From Tetrahymena elliotti 4EA (taxonomy: Eukaryota; Ciliophora; Oligohymenophorea; Hymenostomatida; Tetrahymenidae), in NCBI GenBank assembly GCA_000231825.2, contig JH720313.1:340823-404822 (forward strand): a stretch of 64,000 nt of DNA, read 5' to 3'. Position 1 is the stretch's first letter. Each line of letters starts with the position of its first letter. A program made the position numbers and the translations under genes. Below, one piece after another: positions 52,357-64,000 of the stretch. The notes below the pieces were generated by a model. It was not told the origin of the DNA and ran no database searches. It worked only from the letters and a program-made list of their open reading frames with translations.

Positions 52357-53352
52357 ATGTATAAATCAATAGTAGTTAATCAGTACAAAGATGATGACTA
52401 GGTTGTCATTGAAAATTCTTCTCTAGATGAATTAAGACAAGAGTTAAATGACAAAAATTTCTTAGTTAAGCTTCACGCTGCTCCTATAAACCCACTAGAT
52501 TTGCTAAAATTGAATGGATAAATCTTTTCATACAAACCTCCTTTCACACCTGGCTCAGAGGGATCAGGAGTTATAGTTGAGGCTCATAACAAATAATTAA
52601 TAGGAAAGAAACTCTCATTTATTTCTCCTATAGGATCATGGAGAGAATATGCAGTAGTTACTGAAGACAATGCTATTTTACTTGCTGATGATGCCGATCT
52701 TGATTCTGCTGCATGCGGATTTATTAATCCTCTTACCTCCTAGGGCTTAGTTCACTAAGCTATCAACCATAAAGCTAAGGGTATTGTAAATTTAGCAGCC
52801 CAAAGTACTATAGGCAAAATGATTAACGATTTAGCACTTGTTAGTGGATTGAATTGCTTAAATGTAATTAGAGGAGATTAAAACAGAGTTGACAAGCTCA
52901 AAGAACAATATAAGAACTAAAACTTTATCACATTAGACCAAGACCCTATTGAGTTCTAAAAATAAATGAAAGAATTAAGTGAGAAGTTATCTGCTACAGT
53001 ATGTTTAGATCCCTTAGGAGGTCCAGTTGCAGGTTAAGTTTTCAATAATCTCCCAGCTAACAGTAAATTTATCAACTATGGCTCTCTTAGCGGCTAGGAT
53101 ATCGAGGGTATAAATCCAGTTCAATTAAGATGGAAACACAAATAAATAGTAGGTTTTGACATCTTTAGTTGGTATGTAAGCTTAAAGCCAGAAGAATAGA
53201 AAAAATCAAAGAACGTAGTTAGATAGCATGCAAACACGATCTTTAAAATAAAAATTGAGTAAACCTACAGCTTTGATCAAGTAAAGGCTGCTCTGACTTT
53301 GTTCAGAAGCTTGAAAGGAGGTAGAAAAATTATTTTAAAGCCATTTGTATGA
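52357..53352 (+). CDS. MDR-family oxidoreductase (quinone reductase / 2-enoyl reductase-like)
   Basis: Single exon, 331 aa, the normal length for zinc-free medium-chain dehydrogenase/reductases that use NADPH. The N-terminal GroES-like domain has PINPLDLLKLNG (about 44-55) and TPGSEGSGVIVE (about 65-76). The Rossmann part starts at GIVNLAAQSTIGKMINDLAL, where AQSTIG replaces the usual AxGGVG loop. LDPLGGPVAGQ follows in the coenzyme domain, and FKIKIEQTYSFDQVKAAL with KIILKP closes the chain. There are no zinc-ligand Cys clusters. The IFSWYVSLKPEE region matches the mitochondrial trans-2-enoyl-CoA reductase/NRBF1 side of the family. The substrate cannot be told. The ATG follows seven A residues, a typical start context here. 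Confidence 0.9.
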
Positions 53353-53952
53353 TAAATAAAAAGAATATTATTTTCAATTTCAAAAATTTATTACAATTTT
53401 TATTGTTTATTTTTTATTTAAAATGTAATTTTTGTATCTATCTGTTCATTATCTTTCAAGTAGAATTTAATTTTAATTCATATCTTTGAAAATTTTAAAA
53501 TACAATAAATCCAAAATAAAAATTAATTTAAATTTTCTAATTAACACTTAACAATACCATTTTAATATAATAATTTATTTATAATTAAACTTTATTTATT
53601 AAAGTAAAATATTATTTATTAAGATTTTGATATAAATAATGAGATATGGGATTCTCAAGAATAATAAGGTACTTATTTTAAAAATATTAGAATAAGATAA
53701 GATTTATTATTTTGAAAAAAGGGATTTTATTGTATTTAAAAAATCTTAAATTTTAAATTAAATCATACGTGGGTATTTTATTTTAATTTTTTAAAACCTT
53801 TAAAAAATTGTATTTTATTTTATTTCTAATTTTAAGTTTATCAGAGAACACTTCTATATATAAAAGAAAATTGATTAGAGAATTATCATAGATTTTATAT
53901 TTATTAAAATATTTTTATTTTAGCTTTTGTTTATTATAAAATTATAAATTGA
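53353..53952. other. Convergent intergenic region
   Basis: 600 bases between the stop codons of two convergent genes, AT-rich. It should contain both 3' UTRs and poly(A) sites; no gene is seen. Confidence 0.5.
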
Positions 53953-56598
53953 TCACTTTTAAGATTAAAACTTTTAGAAAACAGATTTATAAGCTTGTTA
54001 GCCCCATAACTTGTCTTAATATTATTTTGGTATACTTAGAATTTATCTTTCTATATTTGTTTTTATTTTTCCTACATCAATATCTTTGATTCTTTTTGCT
54101 GTCTCAATCAACCATTCAGGATTTTCAAGGTTAGTTTGTTGCATTTCATCTATCTCGTTTTCTATTTCTGGTTCTTGTAATTGATTTGACGTAGTTGAAG
54201 AAGGTTTTTAATTTGATTTTACTATTTCAGGTTCTTCAAGATCATATTTCCTTTCTTTTTTAGTTTTGTTTCTTACATTAAGAGGAGACATTAAAATTAT
54301 ATTTTTCTTTTAATGATAAAGACTTGAAAAAGTAAGTAGCTTTTTGTAATCAGTGAAGCTACTTTTAATTGAAGATAGGTCTTATTCACCATTAATGCTA
54401 CTTATTTATGAGGTTTTTAATGGTATAAAGAGAGGGTTTGATGTGGATATCTCACTATTTCTATATGATGCAGTAGGAGAAAGTGTTAATTTATTATTAT
54501 TTACAGGAGTCATATCTTATTTAAATGTTGTGTATTTCATATTAGGAGAGAGACCTTAAATATCAAGACTGCTGTTTCTGTTAAGTGTAGAAGATCTATG
54601 CAAAGAACAAGATGAAAATATATTCCTTCTCAGCAAAGGAGATAAATCCTTGTCTTATTGTTGCTTTTCTTCCTTTTATATATCAATCTTTTTGAACGAA
54701 ACATCAATATCTCTATTAAAGTTATTATAAATTGTTTATTTCTTTTTTTCTTCTTCCAATTACTGAGCTGTTTTTTTTATTTAATCAATCACCATTCTTT
54801 AAGCATGCTGTATTTTTAAAGGATTTGATAGTTAAGAAAATTTTTATACAGAATTAGGAGCTTAGTTATTAGGCTAGATTATTTATGAAGTAGCGTTGTG
54901 ATGGATATCATTTTTTTTATTTTAACTAGTTGTGTCTTGTTCAATATTAAATCTAACATTTTTACTATTTTTCTCAGAGCTATTATGCATTGATAAAGTT
55001 GATCTTTGTCTTTAAGTATTGCTTTAGGTAGAGTTAGTTGATTGTCCATTATTATTTCCAGAATTATTTATTTGATAAAAATTATTTTAACTTACATAAT
55101 TATTTGTAGAGATATTTTGAGCTTGAGGTGTACCTTTTGCAGATTAATTGAATTTGGTATTTTACATAAAATCTAGAATTTCTTAAGCAATTTATTTCTT
55201 GATCTGCAATTTGTATTAAATATCCCTTGAATTAAGGCTTTTAACTTTTCTATGAAGGCCTCTAATAAGCCCACTTTCCTTCATTTCTTTGTAGACCTCA
55301 ATATATTATTTCTTTTTATACCTCTACAATTATTTAAAGAAAGAAAAAATATTGTTATTGATATTCATTTCAAAGTCTCTCCTTTTTATACGATAAACAA
55401 TAGTATCAGCTTCAGCATAACATGAAAATATTCTCTTAGAATTATCATCCTCAAAACCTAAAAAATCCCCTTCAGAATATTCCTTTATAGGCTCTTAAAG
55501 ACCACTCTTTTTAAGCAACATTTTACCATAAGAAATTAAATAATAGTAATCAACAACATCATTTTCATTATAAACATATCCACTTAACTCAAATTTGTGT
55601 AGTTCAAAGTGAAAGGATAGCTCAGAACATTTGAGCATCATCTCTAAACTTTATTTCTTTTCTTCAAAAATATAGCTATTATTCTGCTCACTCTCATTTA
55701 ACTTTCTTTCTTCAGGTGATTCTTGAATTTGATTCTAATCACCTGACATTTCTCTTTCTCTAGTAAATTAATCATCTATCTTATTTTATTTTTCCTTTGA
55801 TTTGATAGACCTAGATGAGCTAGCATAATGAGAAAATACTGTATCTAAAATGTTGGAGCTTGCTGTCTTTTTCTAAGGAGAAAGAGGACTACTGCTAGGA
55901 TTATTTCCTTGCTATATAATTTATGAAAGCTTTTCTTCTTCTTACAATAATAGTCTTACATTTTATTCATTTTTACAAAGCATTTCAGCTAGATGATTAT
56001 TTATAAAGCTAAACCTATATGATTCAGGCTAAAAGAATAATTCATACTTTTTCTTAGGTAAGATAATAACAGTTGTATCTTCTGTAGCTATGAATGTAGC
56101 TTCATGGTATTAAGTGTAGCCACCAAAAGCCTCACCAGGAAGAAGAATTTTAATTTTTTTGTAGATACAATTGTTCCCACTGAAATACACATGTGAATAA
56201 AATAAATCACTATTTAATAAATCTTCATCTTCTTTATTTATGTATTTATATGAAGTTGAATCCCGATTAGATTTTTGTCCTTCATTACTCCATTAAATTA
56301 CACCTAAAAGATTAGCTTATTAAGTAGGAACAAAGCAAGCTACTTTTCCCTTTAGAATGATATAAAAATGACTATCAGGATCAATTTTATGATAAATAAA
56401 CTAGTTTTTACTATACTTTTTCATAATAACATATTTATATAATCTAAAAATATTTTTTTTAGATTCAGGTTAACTAATAGCTAGCTTAAAATGAGCACTC
56501 TCAGTAAGAAGATTTCCAAATCTTATTTTTTCAGTCTTATTGAATAATAATGGATTTTTGCTCTATAGCAGGAGCTAAATACCATAAATTTCATTCAT
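53953..56598 (-). CDS. Protein with two cyclic-nucleotide-binding domains
   Basis: Single exon, 881 aa. The first CNBD spans about 50-190 (KKYSKNQFIYHKIDPDSHFY, then ILKGKVACFVP, then LLPGEAFGGYTQY, then ATFIATEDTTVIIL). The second is about 320-440 (ELSGYVYNENDVVDYYYLIS, then GKMLLKKSG, then YSEGDFLGFED, then AEADTIVYRIKRRDFE). Neither shows the full PKA phosphate-binding cassette FGExAL..RxA: the Arg position is degenerate in both, so cAMP/cGMP binding is not assured. The remaining 440 residues are Ser/Asn/Gln-rich and disordered, with no kinase, channel or inhibitor segment. A short upstream exon (56794-56820) could extend the N-terminus by nine residues in phase. Confidence 0.88.
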
Positions 56599-57757
56599 CT
56601 AAAATTTAAATAAACAACTCTACTTTGTAATTATCAAAGAACAGTGAATCTTTGAGATATTTATTTAGCTAAAATCTATCTTACTCTTAATTTTAATAAT
56701 TTCTAAAATTTTTATGGGCTTACTAATTATTCTTCTTATTAAAATTAAAAAATAATAATAATCAACTAAAAATATCACCATTTACTTTATAAAAAATTTC
56801 AATTTTAACCATTGAAAACTTATTCTTATATCATTAAAAAATTTTTTTTTCATCTTATTTTCTCATACATCTTATATATTTTAAATGATATTTACCTTAT
56901 TTTAAAATTTTTCTACACTCCTCTCCTAGCTAATTTTATAATTTTTTTATCTAATTTAATAATAATCTTTTTTGAGAAAAGATTTGAAAGGAAAGATTGG
57001 TATTTGTAAAATTTACATTATTACTAAATTGGTTTTCAATTTTGCTTTATTAAAGAAATTTATTTTTTTAAAGTTGCAAATACAACTAATTTTTATTTTA
57101 ATATTTTGATTTAAATTAGCACCTATTATGCTTAACCTACATTACTTTCTTTTCTAAAACTTTTTATTCCATTAGAAATAATAAATTTTTTATAATTTAA
57201 AGTTAAAATAAATATTTTATCAAAGATTTCTCCGAATGAAATATTCTTATTTATAACTGAATCTTACATATTCTAAATGAAGTCTAAAAAGAATACATTC
57301 TATCTTATTTAAATTTAAAATATAATTTAATTTTAATCATTTACTTTTTATTTTAAATGAAAAAAGATTTTTGATTTTCATGAAATTTATGAAATGTGAA
57401 AAATATTTATTGAGTATTGATTTAAAATATTTTATTAATCAAATTCAAAAAAAATAAAATAATAAAATAAATTAAAATTTTTACTAGAAATAATTTGATG
57501 TTTTATGATGTTTAGAAGGAATTTGTTTTTTATGAAAAATTAAGAAAATAATTTAGAAAAAATTTAAAGAAAGAATTGAAAAGTTTATTAAACTAATACT
57601 TTACAAATAAAACAAATATTTTGGATTATTTAAAGATGAACAAACCAACAACAAACTAACTCATTAAATAACTAAAAGACATAATTTAAAACGCAGATTA
57701 TTAATTAGTTTATTTAAATAAATAATTTTTTTAATTTTTTTTCTTTCACTTGCTTAG
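56599..57757. other. Intergenic spacer
   Basis: 1.2 kb of AT-rich DNA between two minus-strand genes. It probably includes the 3' UTR of the SET gene and the promoter of the CNBD gene. A plus-strand open frame at 56812-57009 is hydrophobic noise. Confidence 0.5.
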
Positions 57758-60700
57758 TCATATAAAATTTTATTCTATATTTTTCTAAGCTACTTTTGCA
57801 GTTTACTCTGAGTTGTTACCAGTATTTTCTGATTAAGTTTATGCCTGTTACAAATTTTGCTATGGCTAATATATATCACTCTAAGGATAATTAAGCTAAT
57901 TATATCCTGTAGCTTATAATTATTGTTGATTTGGTCTTGAGTATGATTGTTGTAGTTATGGAAGTTGTTAAGCAACAAAATTTTAACTTTATTCTTAGTT
58001 ACAAGGATTTGAAAAGGTTGTTTTTTCGAAGAAAGATGATGGAGAAGCTATTTCATTTTTTTGATAATTGTTTGGTACTGGTTCGGAGATAATATTTGGG
58101 TTGATAGGAGCAACTTATTAGAAAGATTTTAAAGAATTAACTCTATGTGAGAAATCTGATTCTTAGTTCAAGATATTGTAAGAAGGGTTTTAAGTATTTT
58201 ATTGGGTGTACATATTTTGCTATGGTCCATAAGATGATGTTCTATTTAGGTTTAATTCTGTTGGGTATTAAGAAAACTGCTGAACATTGTTATTATACAA
58301 GTTAAATTAAGATTGCTAAGGAGTTGGAGGAGGAGTATTCTTAAGAGATACCTTATCATCTAATCCATTATATTACCCCTAAGGATATCCAGTTTAACCT
58401 ATGAAATTATTATTTTATTGCATGCTAAATTAATTTAAGAAATTGTTGTTGGGGTTTAAATTGTATTAAGGATAATTTCCAAAAGCTGAATTCAAAACAT
58501 CCAAGCTTTATATTTATTAAGCAATTAGAGGATTAGGATTATTGCTCCCAGCTGTATTTTTTTATGATAAAAATGAGTTGTTACTCATCATAGAGGAATT
58601 TCTATTTCTAACATCATCACTTTGGTTTAGTTAATCATAGTTTTAATATTTAATAAGATTTGTAGGGTCATCGAAATAGTTTAAACCAAAAGTATTATTT
58701 AATTATTGCGAAACAGTAGGATTATAAGGATTCTAGTATTAAGCTTGATACTATTATTATCCCTATTAATATTGTTTTTATAGAGTCTATTAAGCATTAA
58801 GAAGAGATGGATCATTTTCGCTAGTAAAGAAATTAATTTATTTGTAATTACTTCCAGTATTTATTACAAGATTTTTTCCTCTGCTTGGATCAATTTAGCT
58901 TGCTGGTTAGTTAGGCTACTACACTTATTGGTTTTATTAAATCAAATTAGGAGCTTATTAAATTTAGCTTTATTAAGGGTTTACTAAATTTTAAGCAGGT
59001 TGTTATTCTTTTCCTTGAAGTGATACTTAAGGAGGGAAAGCAGGCTTTTAATCTTATTTTTGCTATTATAACTGTGGTGATGGAGCACTGTTATTTATTA
59101 CAGCATTTGGAGCACTGCTTTTTTCTTCTTATTTTTTGGGTTCTTATTTTTTAGAGCTTGCATTTTAAGGTAAAAGGGGTGAAATTCCACCGCTTATTGC
59201 AGCAGGAGATTACAAAGCTGGAATATTACCCAAACTCTTTTGCGAGTTGATGTCTCCCAAAGATCCAATATCATTTTGAGAAATTCTTTGAGTTTAAACT
59301 TAATTTATTTACTATTAACTTGGAATTTTATCAAGAGTTTTTGAAATTTACTGATTAGAGTAAGTAGCAAGCATATTAGTTTAATTAACAAGAGAAATAT
59401 TTTATTAACTCTTAGAACCTTAATGGTTTTGTTAATTCATTTAGTTACTATTACCTATTAATGGTTAAGAATGAATTTATTAATAATTTTATTGCATTCT
59501 AAAATGATGTTGTTGTTGTTGAGATTATGGTTGTGAGAGAACATTTTAAAGTAATTATTGGGGATTTTATTACATTTATTGTAAAGGTATTTGGTTGTTT
59601 TAGTTTTAATAAATATTTTATGATTAAATTCCATAATTAACTGGTTGCATGGCATGCAATTAAGGCTATCCTGGAATCAAATTTTATTATTGTTAAGGAA
59701 GATATGGAGAGTTTTACTAATTTTATATTAATTAGTGAGGGTTTTGTTGATTTTGTTAATACTAATTCTAATTCTAAAATATTTATTGAGATCCTATTCC
59801 TATCATTTAATTTTAATTTGGATTTTAAAATTAGTGCTATTACAACTTTTAATGGTGTTATTATTAATATTAAGGTTATTATTATTATTATTATTATTAT
59901 TATGGCTGTTATTGTTGTTGTAATTATGGTTATTGTTATTAAACTTACTAGTGCTACTATTGTTAGTATCTCTAGATATCATTAGTTTAAATTAATTGTT
60001 AGGTGGCTGCTGCTTAGTTATTTGGAGGTTGCATATTTAGATATCCTTATTAAATAGAGTTATTTGGAGTAGAAGATGGTTGGGAAAGAAGATTGTTTTA
60101 GAATTAATTAAAAGCAGAGTTGTTAAGGTAAGGTGGTAATGGTGGTGAAACTTTTGTCATATCATTTATTGGGTTTTTAAGTTGTTCTAATATTTATTGA
60201 TTTTATTTATGCTGAGGGTTTTATTGTGGTTAATTGATTTATTGTTGTTGGGTTTGTTGCTGATAAATCTAGCTAATTTGATCTAGACTTTTAAGTGTGG
60301 AATACTACTATTAATATTGTTGATTGAGGAAAATATTTTATTGTAATTAATTCTATTATTATTAGTGTTAAGCCTATTATGAGGGTGATTGCATGAAAGA
60401 GATTAAATTATTATTTAAAATGTTTCCACCTTAGATAATTTAATTTGGTATATCTTATTTTAGGTTTTTAGTTGTATCTAAAACTTCATCTAAAGTCTAG
60501 ACTTTATTGCCTTTTCTTTTTTTTGAAGTAATTAGGTTTAGAGCCTCAGCTGCTGCTGATGTATTTTGATCTGGTTTTTACAAATTAAGTGAGGGAGGAT
60601 TTAATTTGACATTTTTTTTAACACCTTGTATTGCTTCATAATAGCTTTCTGGAGAATCTTCAATTACACTATTAATTATATCTTCGATTTCTTACATACT

Positions 60701-63700
60701 CAATCCTGACAATTTAATCTCTACTTCTTTTAAAAAATCTATCTTTTCTTTGAAGGATTTCTAATGAATATCCAAAACTTGTTCAATATAATTAGGAAAT
60801 TCTTTTTTATAACACAAACTGTCATACATGAAACTTCCATACTAACTCATTTAATTCTTAAAACTCCACTTGTTAAAACTATCTCCAGGCCAATAGCACT
60901 CTGGTTTTGCTTTTAAGTGGTCCATGAAAACTTATTTTGGATTTTCCTATTTAGTTTAAATGATAATTTATATTTATAAAGATAAAGTTAAGAAAGATGG
61001 AAAATTACAACAAACTTGTTATCAACGAAGGGATAAAGAGTAGAGCTTTCTTTGAAGGAGTTAGATAGTTAAGGGTAAATAAGAGGACCTCTACGTTCAA
61101 GAGAAAGAGTAGTTGCAGGATTAGTTACTGATTATTTATACCACATATTTAACTAACCCCAAATGAACAAAGAAGTGTAAGTCTTTTTATCAGAAAATGC
61201 TGTAAACTCTTGCATATTACCTTTTTAATCTTCATCAAATAATTCGACATTAATAATATCTTCTTTCTGAATAATTTGCTCCTCACTTGTAAATTTCTTA
61301 TAACTATGTGTCTTAAAATACTTATGAGTAAAAGCATGGAAATGTAGAATCAAAGAAAGAGCTTCTGATTATAAGTTACAATTTTTCATTTACAAGAAAA
61401 AGTCACTAATAATAAGAACAACAACTCTAACAACTAGCAAACCATGATCATATTAACCAAATTTCTAAAATATTTGAATCTTTTTGCTGGCATTAGAGAT
61501 AATTATATGAGCATACTCAACTAGCTAATAGTTAATAACTTTACTATGAACTTATTGGAGCACTTCAAGTAAATCCTCTTTGAGGGTATTTTCTGATTTA
61601 ATCCAATAATTTTCTAAAAGTTACTATTAATTAATGACAAGATTTTTTAAATAAAATTTTAATTTTTAAATTAATTTACATCGTTTTGCATATTAAGGAA
61701 GGGAGGATTTTAATCATTAATTTATTAAGTATAGTATTTAATTTTATCAATAGAAATAACTATGTTTTATATTCTAGCATCCTTTCTAGTTTAAGCAAGG
61801 TACTTCAAATAAGGTAAATCAATCTTTTAATTTATTTATTCAATTGTTAAATTTAAGAGTGATTCCTCCTTTTGAACTTTCTTTTTTTCAGCATCTATTA
61901 ATTCCTCTAAGAAAAGATCATATTCTTAATTAATAATTCTTAAAACTAAAGCTGCCCACTTTTATAGCCATTTTGGAGAATTTTCTCTAATGTTGCTTCT
62001 AAAACTGTACTACTCTAATATCTCCTATTAAGATATTTAAATTTAAAATTTATTTTATTCAAAGCAATTGAGATTTATGAGAAGATGTTAATAGAATATT
62101 ATTGAATTAAATTTAAAATTACTTCATCTTCTTATTAAAGCTCCTCAGTGCAAGCAGTATAAAGAGTGTGAGTTCTATTTAAGAAGCAATGAATTTTTTC
62201 TAGTATCTGATTAAATTGTTTTATATTACTATTTGATAATTCAAGGTATCTTCCTCTACATTTACTTGAGCCACACAAGCATATAGCTCTCTATTTAAAT
62301 ATATGTAAAAAAAAATATTAATTTTTTAAAACCAATAAATAAATGTATTTACCTTATGCTCTTAAACACTTTCAGTGACTGCCATATAATCAAAAGACCT
62401 TTAAATAAAATAAAAACCAATATATATATCTTTTATTTAAATTTAATATTTTAAATTTACAGCTCTTCTCCGTATTCAATAGGATGCATAGCAAACATAG
62501 CAATTACATAATTTCCTGTATTAGTAATAGTAGGAACTGTGCCACAATTTGGCTCACACGAATGGCTTAATCTACTAGAGAAATTTCCTTTCAAGATAGG
62601 ATCTACAAACTAATGTAATTTTTTAAGAAAATAATTAAGTATCTTTGTCATAAAAATAAGAAAAATTACCAAAATATCATAACCTTTAGGATCATCTTTA
62701 TGAATTTCAAGCATAATATTCCAAAAATCTGGAAGAATATCTCTTTTATTATTTTCTTTCATGTATTTTTTGATAGTATCTTATTTTTCAAACCATCTCC
62801 AAGGTTAAAATATTTCACCGATGTATTCTGTAATAAATTCGTTTTATTCAATACCTTTTGGACTATAAAAATTCAATTCTCAAATAATTTCTTAATTTAC
62901 AAGATAATTTACTTTATGCAAATAAGACCCATTCCCTTAGTATGAATTCTAAAAGCTTCGCTGTAGAGATTTTCTGGATCAATGTTCTAGTCAATTAATG
63001 CCTTTTTAATATATTTTATAGCCTTAATTATGCTTTTAGCACATTTTCTACTATCTTCGTTAAATTTAGGTTCAGCAATTTCAACATCTTTCTCTTCAAG
63101 TCTTTATTTTTTATTTTAACTTCTTTCCAATATAAAATTACAGCAATGAATAATATCCCATCCATTATCTTTTTGTAAATTGATTGCCTTCATTAGTTAG
63201 AATTAAATGAACATATTTTTCTATTCATCAGAATATCTCTCAGGTAAAATATAAAAAATGTTCTTTTTAGTGTATAAATCTATTCCCCAACACAAAGTTT
63301 CTTCAACGTCTGTGCCAATAACCTAAATATAAATATTGATATTATTTAAATACATCCATAAATTAGGTAAATTTTTGTAAAATATTTTGATTGTCTAAAT
63401 TTATTTCTAAATCATCTTTTTTTAAAAGTTGCTTGAAAAATCTAAAATAAATTAATTACCTATCTATCATTTTTTGAAATTTATTGATTTTTACACTCAC
63501 ATTCTATGCACTCTACTCTGCTAGCTCTATTTTAACATTTACTATTCCATGTGCATGTCTCTAAATTAAAATCTCCCATCCTAGAAAAGTTGTTACAAAC
63601 ACATTTTTTATCACATTTGACAGGGATCTTTTTAGATTTTAATTTTTCTTTTATTTGATTTTCAAATGAAGGTGGCTATGGATCATATTCAGTAATTTAG

Positions 63701-64000
63701 ATGTAATTACGATAAGAAGTAGGTATAATAGGCCATTTTTTTACTTACATTTTATTATCTAAATCTCCTCTAACTAAAGTATGTATGTCTTTTTTCTTAA
63801 CAATCTCAATTTAGTTTATAGAATTATTTTTTTTCACAAAATCATAATAATCTTTTATAATGTAGGTCATATATTGAAATGACTAAACTGATTTGCATCT
63901 AAATCTTAATGCATAATTAAATAGCTTCCTCATATCCCTATCAAACTCTTAAAATTCATAGTATGTATTGTTTTCAGCCTTTATTTAAATACATTTAAAA
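57758..64000 (-). CDS. ATXR3/SDG2-like SET-domain histone methyltransferase with Gln-rich extension (5' end outside window)
   Basis: Exons (complement): 63460->64000, 62913-63322, 62670-62862, 62461-62609, 62353-62398, 62123-62290, 61680-62024, 61009-61623 and 57758-60946. All phases agree, giving about 1884 residues in the window. An AWS-like Cys cluster ([11 protein letters not shown] to [17 protein letters not shown]) is followed by about 140 residues and then a SET domain: [40 protein letters not shown] (cofactor/catalytic core) and [15 protein letters not shown] post-SET follows ([15 protein letters not shown]). PWRWFEKQD, KGYDILFVD and the long conserved C-terminal region (WGQLNMWY, then [15 protein letters not shown]) match the plant H3K4 methyltransferase ATXR3/SDG2. 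From about 60394 on, roughly 880 residues are Gln/Asn/Pro-rich. Nuclear lysine methylation is expected; H3K4 specificity is inference. Confidence 0.9.
59876..59903. repeat. (TTA)n microsatellite encoding a polyGln run
   Basis: Nine TTA units on the plus strand read as TAA Gln codons in the tail of the SET-domain gene. On the plus strand the same bases give only a hydrophobic shadow frame. It is likely to vary in length between strains. Confidence 0.9.

Noticed and set aside
59704..59985. Plus-strand hydrophobic open frames rich in Ile, Leu and Val
   Set aside because: Antisense of the TAA/TAG polyGln tail of the SET-domain gene. TTA and CTA read as Leu, ATT as Ile.
57758..60394. A separate Gln-rich gene starting at the ATG at 60394
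   Set aside because: The same frame stays open upstream through 60946 and joins by a phase-correct intron to the conserved ATXR3-like exons, so this ATG is internal.
63323..63415. In-frame extension of the SET gene exon upstream to 63415
   Set aside because: An alternative acceptor at 63416 is in phase, but the added codons are AT-rich, spacer-like sequence. The acceptor before VIGTDVEE gives a cleaner exon.

Overview
The window looks like macronuclear-type DNA of a Tetrahymena-like oligohymenophorean ciliate. It is extremely AT-rich. Long frames stay open only if TAA and TAG are read as Gln with TGA as the sole stop, and every gene whose 3' end lies in the window ends in TGA. Introns are short to medium, AT-rich, and follow GTA...TAG/AAG. 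Chaperonin, YY1-like, ZCCHC10-like and ChaC-like proteins appear under that code. A 100-base N run (14722-14821) shows this is a draft assembly. Read with the standard code, almost every gene would be shredded into shadow ORFs.

Layout, left to right. 1-7255 holds a tandem duplication of a secreted or membrane Cys-rich (furin-like/growth-factor-receptor type) gene: an intact copy (<1-2135, -) and a decayed copy (5004-6669, -). Then come a YY1-like four-zinc-finger factor (7811-9329, -), an unrecognised basic Q/N-rich protein (10242-11742, +), a TPR protein that runs into the gap (12933->14520, +) and a small N/Q-rich ORF (16327-16767, +). CCT3/TCP1-gamma (17789-20532, +) has seven exons. 21405-24501 is a second tandem family: a B-box-like/coiled-coil protein (22873-24501, -) beside a truncated copy with stop codons. 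A coiled-coil protein (25983-28397, -), a ChaC-type gamma-glutamylcyclotransferase (30015-30725, +), a 749-aa orphan (31732-33981, -), a ZCCHC10-like zinc knuckle with an RS/RD-rich tail (34964-36327, -) and a Q-rich orphan (37022-37959, -) follow.

39056-45792 carries three plus-strand, mostly coiled-coil genes. 47345-50933 is an Unkempt-like multi-CCCH zinc-finger protein with long introns and N/Q-rich flanks. A zinc-free MDR oxidoreductase (52357-53352, +) faces a protein with two cyclic-nucleotide-binding domains (53953-56598, -). The right end (57758->64000, -) is one large gene: an ATXR3/SDG2-like SET-domain histone methyltransferase with an AWS-like Cys cluster, an MLL-type post-SET, and about 880 residues of Gln-rich C-terminal extension.

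No operons are expected. Genes are separated by 0.5-1.6 kb of AT-rich spacer in which I see few defined signals. No tRNA, rRNA, CRISPR, telomeric repeat or consensus chromosome-breakage sequence was seen. Functional themes are chromatin and transcription (SET, YY1-like), RNA binding (CCCH, CCHC-RS), protein folding (CCT3), glutathione turnover (ChaC) and cyclic-nucleotide signalling. These genes are not obviously linked in one pathway. The most striking features are the polyQ-extended ATXR3-like methyltransferase and the two tandem gene families caught while one copy decays.
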